Source of the DNA: Arabidopsis thaliana
Taxonomy: Eukaryota > Streptophyta > Magnoliopsida > Brassicales > Brassicaceae
Direction: 5' to 3'
Length of the DNA: 64,000 nt
Assembly (NCBI RefSeq): GCF_000001735.4
Contig: NC_003070.9
Coordinates: forward strand, 22,739,971 to 22,803,970
Part shown: one piece after another, positions 61,242-64,000 of the stretch
How the letters are laid out: each line of letters opens with the position of its first letter
Position numbering within the stretch: position 1 is the stretch's first letter
Program-made: the position numbers and the translations under genes
Notes under the pieces: model-generated
The model's database searches: none
What the model was told of the DNA's origin: nothing
The model's input: only the letters and a program-made list of their open reading frames with translations

Positions 61242-64000
61242 GAAGAAGATAAAAAGAGACAAATCAACAATTGGCAAGTGGTGAGAAAATGAAATAATAC
61301 CACATAGAACTTGTGTGGGCATTATGTTATTTGCTCCCACCATTACCTATTACTTTCTCATACTTGTTAAATATTATTATGTAAAACCAGAATAACTTAG
61401 GAGCGAGACTTTTATTTAAATAAGATCCACTGATCTTAAAAGTGAGACTTTTGTATTTTTTAAAAATATGCTACAGATTTTTTTATATAGTTATTATATA
61501 AAAAATATAAATATAATTAATATCTACAATACTTTTGAAAACTGTTAGCCTCAAAAAAATATTATTTCATTAACAATAAAATTTCAGTTAAAGAGACTAT
61601 ATAAATTTCTAAATCACATTTCAATTCAATTAAAAACTAAATTCTTTAATCTTTGAGTGAAATTAAAGTAAACATATATATAGTTTTATTTTGGTTTGTC
61701 TGCTTTTTCAACCCGAACAGAGTATTATAACTATCAATATTAGTAAATGATAAGTGATAGTATTGGTTCACTTCATCACTTAGAAGAACAAAATGATAAG
61801 TGAATGATTTCAATTTCTCTGATTGATACTTTAGACAGTACCTACCTAGAAACTTCCAGACATCATGAACGGCTCAATACTAATAGTCTGGTTTTAGCTT
61901 CTTCCAAACAAAACAGTTTTATAAGAGATATTATAAAATTTTGATATATTACTTGCAACATGCTTTATTTAACGTTCGTCTCTCGAAACCCATATAGGTT
62001 AACCCACAAGCCAAGTGTAAAATTTTATATCTTTTGGAAATCCCCATGTTCCGACCACATGCAGACAGTTTATTTCTCTAATGTCAAACCCACATGCAAA
62101 AAACTATACCATAAACCTCCAAAGCCACATGCAAGTAAAATTTAATTCTTTTTTGATGGGGAGTAAATATACTTATGTGTTTTAATCGAAAGATGATGAA
62201 ACGAATGACGTAATGAGTCATTCTCGTGTTATTTTCCCAAATATATGTCTAACTCAAGTAAGCAGGTAATTGTCAAATCAATGTAATAGTTTATATGAAA
62301 CTTTCCTTTATTCAATGGCATACTTATCTTTAGAGTCATGAGTTGGCGAAAAAATAAACACTTATCTGTTGTGTTTCGTTTTATGTAGATCAACTTGCTC
62401 TTTGCATATACGACCAAATTGATAATAATATAAACTATATATATGCTTATGTATATGTTTGCATGTAAGTATACAATGTTTGTCGACATTATTAACCAGA
62501 TATTATTGGATCCTTCACTTCTACGCCGACTAACTTGATCTAGCTAGTAACCGATTATATAATTGAATAACTATTTTAAGTTTTGAATAACTATTTTAAA
62601 TTTTACATTTTCTGATGGTATTAAGTTTGAAATGGTTATATAGACTCGTTGTAAGAAGATGTAGTTAATATGAAAATTCTCCAACGATAATCAATTGTCT
62701 GGTGTTATATCTTTTTGTTATAGATTTCTTGGATGGAAAGTTTATAATGCCGGCCAATTCTAAGCTACACAAATGAAAAGAAATTATTTGTACGTGACCC
62801 ACACTCTAACTGCTAACCTCGCTTGAAGTTGGAATAGTATCTAGTATTATTTTTGCCATCTGATAGTAGATTGATCTTAAAGATTTACCTAACTAAAAGA
62901 GATCCTTAAATCAAGCTTTCAATTCTTATTTTTCCAAAAATATAACTGTCTTGTGTGTAAGTTTTTTATTATGTTTTGTAGAAAGCCTCAAGATTGCAAT
63001 ATAGTTCTGAAATTGCAACAAATTTTGTTTTATTTATAACCAAGATTAAGTAATGGTTGATTAACGGTAACGTTCGATTCTACTCAGTTTTCAGTATACA
63101 TATATAGATCGGAAACTTCCTACCTAATTTAAACCAAAAAATTGATCTAAATATCAAACTATATCGATCTTACCTAAATATAAAAAGATTTTTTATACGT
63201 ACCTGAAAAGTGGAAACCAAACCCACCATGAAATAATTTGAACTGAAATTTAACTTTATTTGGAAAAACAAATGTATGTATTTTGATTAAAGGAACCAAA
63301 ATTTAAAACTACAATCATATCACGGCGCCAAATTCTCCTATTTAAATATGATTACCGTAGAAGCATTGAAATATTTTATAATTTGTAAACTATACATTAT
63401 CATGCTGCTGGATAAATAGTATAAGGTTTAAATACGAGACTGGTATATATTAAACTGGAGAATATACAACTATACAAGCATTCCATAAGACATTAATCTT
63501 TAGGGGTCTGATAACCTGAATCTAGGACAACGAATATTCCAATTATTGGTTGTACAACTACACAAGATAAATTTTAACAAAGAATACAAGTTGTCTGTTT
63601 ACAGATTTTTATATATAGCCATATGGAGAATTAGATATTTCGCTAAACCTGAAAGAAGACTTAAATTTCTTCTAATTTTCTTATTTTTAGCAATCATGAT
63701 CAGGTAAGTTCTTTACATTATCTAGAACAACCTAGTGTACACAATTTTCCGATGCACTTTCTTATATTAATCAAAAGTGTTGTGAACTTTTTGGTTAAAG
63801 TCGTAGTCGTGTATTCGTAATAACATTATTGTAATCTCGAACTGTTTCGATATGATTTTGGCTCTTGGAAAGTCTCCTGAGTCGGGCTTGTACTATGATC
63901 CAATAGTAAATAATCACTTAAAAAGCAACATAAACGATAAAAATATGATAAGTATGAGCCGGCTCTAAAAGTCACCAATTTTCCATTCTCATGATCAAAC
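61242..64000. other. Spacer to the right edge
   Basis: AT-rich sequence with no supported gene. A repeat GAATAACTATTTTAA occurs twice at 62565 and 62585. The last 400 bases could hold the promoter of a gene beyond the window. Confidence 0.4.

Overview
The window is plant nuclear DNA. It is AT-rich, the genes have short GT-AG introns, and the spacers carry small inverted-repeat transposons. The gene order (nucleoside transporter ENT7, ABC1-like kinase, bHLH112, DUF538, lung-7TM, terpene synthase TPS14, FYVE protein, RPB10, DC1 protein, BANYULS, Storekeeper-like, TauE/SafE) matches what I remember of Arabidopsis thaliana chromosome 1, about AT1G61630 to AT1G61740. The locus assignment is recall. 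The exon models are my own reading of splice sites and reading frame.

Layout. 0-2.2 kb: a tandem pair of small basic proteins with no known function, duplicated together with promoter and 3' flank. 3.2-3.5 kb: a 281-bp inverted-repeat element. 4.2-9.1 kb: ENT7 (+) and an ABC1-family atypical kinase (-), tail to tail. 9.1-14.4 kb: a gene-poor spacer with a Stowaway-like MITE and an eroded chromomethylase (CMT) fragment that still shows catalytic motifs. 14.4-16.2 kb: bHLH112 (-). 16.3-27.7 kb: an 11-kb spacer with two MITEs and no gene I can support. 27.7-34.7 kb: DUF538 (+), lung-7TM protein (+) and TPS14 linalool synthase (-). 34.7-42.3 kb: a rearranged accessory region with two nearly identical Tag1-like hAT elements, a TPS first-exon relic, a broken defensin-like (DEFL) relic, an intact two-exon DEFL gene that single-frame ORF scans miss, and microsatellites. 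42.8-48.1 kb: a 1171-aa FYVE protein with nine helical repeats, head to head with RPB10. 48.9-54.6 kb: DC1 protein, BAN (anthocyanidin reductase) and a Storekeeper/GeBP-like factor, all on the minus strand. 54.6-61.1 kb: a truncated TauE/SafE copy next to a LINE RNase H remnant, then the intact four-exon TauE/SafE gene (-). 61-64 kb: spacer.

This is not an operon-like system; most genes are unrelated housekeeping or specialised-metabolism genes. The accessory parts with the least obvious content are the DEFL/TPS/hAT cluster (35-41.5 kb), the CMT relic (10.6-11.3 kb), the small-protein tandem pair (0.3-2.2 kb) and the FYVE repeat protein. I found no CRISPR array, tRNA or rRNA gene.
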